Source: Pseudomonadota bacterium (GTDB lineage Bacteria; Pseudomonadota; Gammaproteobacteria; Steroidobacterales; Steroidobacteraceae). Taken from it: a stretch of DNA of 6,505 nt. This document shows, piece by piece, positions 6,025 through 6,505 of the stretch; position 1 is the first letter of the stretch; each line of letters starts with the position of its first letter. The notes below the pieces were generated by a model. The model had not been told where the DNA came from and did no database searches. It saw only the letters and a list, made by a program, of their open reading frames with translations. The position numbers were made by a program, and so were the translations under genes. Where the stretch lies: NCBI GenBank assembly GCA_021792815.1, contig JAJYTX010000168.1, positions 1-6,505 of the forward strand, written 5' to 3'.

Positions 6025-6505
6025 GTGCGCCTGCTGTACCTGCTGGCGATCTATCTGGTGGCACCGTTGCACGCCGCCCTGCTCGTCTGGGGCAGTCGCG
6101 GTCATCGCGGCCCCTGGAGCCGTATCGGCGAGCGCTTCGGTTTCGGACCGGCCGTACGGGGCGGCCCGGTGTGGATCCACGCCGCTTCGGTCGGCGAGGT
6201 CCAGATTGCCGCCATACTGGTCAAAGGACTGCGCCGGCGCTTCCCGGCATTGCCTGTGCTGGTCACGGCCTTCACGCCGACAGGCGCCGCCCGTGCCGAC
6301 ACCCTCGGTCCGTCGATCACGACGCGTTATCTGCCTTACGATCTGCCGGGGTCGGTACGCCGCTTCCTCGATCGCGCTCAGCCGCGCCTCGCCGTGATCC
6401 TGGAAACGGAATTATGGCCGAACCTGTACCGCGAATGCCGGCGCCGGCGGGTACCGCTCGTCATCGCGAGCGCACGCCTCTCGGCGCGTTCGGCCCGGCG
6501 TTATC
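6025..6505 (+). CDS. waaA: Kdo transferase (3-deoxy-D-manno-octulosonic acid transferase), N-terminal part, cut by window edge
   Basis: WaaA transfers Kdo from CMP-Kdo to the lipid A precursor at the inner membrane. 160 codons are visible and the frame is open to the right edge; the whole protein is usually about 425 aa. Residues about 3-22 form the hydrophobic membrane anchor. GERFGFGP and HAASVGEVQ (52-60) follow, with Glu58 matching the catalytic Glu of the family (Glu60 in E. coli). TAFTPTGAARAD, YLPYDLPGSVRRFL and LETELWPN complete the N-terminal lobe. The start is taken as GTG at 6025, 4 nt after the kdkA stop. No good ribosome binding site is visible, so coupling to kdkA is likely. In-frame ATGs at 5941 and 5953 would add an unfamiliar stretch that only re-reads kdkA. 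Whether it adds one or two Kdo units cannot be read from this part; the kdkA/opsX context suggests one. Confidence 0.94.
   Translation, partial: MRLLYLLAIYLVAPLHAALLVWGSRGHRGPWSRIGERFGFGPAVRGGPVWIHAASVGEVQIAAILVKGLRRRFPALPVLVTAFTPTGAARADTLGPSITTRYLPYDLPGSVRRFLDRAQPRLAVILETELWPNLYRECRRRRVPLVIASARLSARSARRY

Noticed and set aside
1..6505. Search for mobile elements, CRISPR repeats, tRNA or a new defence system.
   Set aside because: No transposase, integrase, regular repeat array, tRNA-like fold or toxin/defence gene is visible. All long regions are explained by the listed genes.

Overview
The window is GC-rich, densely coded chromosomal DNA. It carries an outer-membrane TolC and a lipopolysaccharide (LPS) inner-core cluster (Kdo transferase, Kdo kinase, heptosyltransferase), so it comes from a Gram-negative bacterium. 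The pcm-like/tolC pair beside opsX, kdkA and waaA points to a gammaproteobacterium, perhaps of the Xanthomonadales/Nevskiales type. That placement is inference from gene content and base composition, not from a phylogeny. I see no mobile element, CRISPR array, tRNA or rRNA, and nothing that looks recently acquired.

Layout: (1) 1-1341, minus strand: the N-terminal part of a membrane-anchored PAS-PAS-GGDEF cyclic-di-GMP protein, cut by the left edge. (2) 1342-1566: a divergent intergenic region with stacked short palindromes and two possible leader hairpins. (3) 1567-3777, plus strand: a likely two-gene operon of a divergent protein-L-isoaspartate methyltransferase-like (PCMT-like) protein and the outer-membrane channel TolC. 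(4) 3781-5228, minus strand: an OpsX-like heptosyltransferase followed, with an ATGA overlap, by a small DUF6165-type protein. The tolC and DUF6165 stop codons face each other across 3 nt. (5) 5250-6505, plus strand: Kdo kinase KdkA from a GTG start with a strong Shine-Dalgarno sequence, then 4 nt later Kdo transferase WaaA, also from GTG and cut by the right edge.

How the genes work together: WaaA puts Kdo on lipid A precursor, KdkA phosphorylates that Kdo, and an OpsX-type enzyme adds the first heptose to a phosphorylated Kdo. Together they predict a Haemophilus-like inner core with a single phosphorylated Kdo, rather than the enterobacterial Kdo disaccharide. The DUF6165 protein is translationally coupled to the heptosyltransferase and is the main gene here without a known job. 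TolC is the outer-membrane exit duct for efflux and type I secretion. Its PCMT-like partner keeps the SAM-binding motif but lacks the family's conserved substrate-loop serine. The GGDEF protein is divergently transcribed and may simply be a neighbour.

No clearly new multi-gene system was found. The best leads are the DUF6165-heptosyltransferase coupling, the altered PCMT-like protein next to tolC, the palindrome cluster at 1385-1423, and the very tight divergent and convergent gene junctions.
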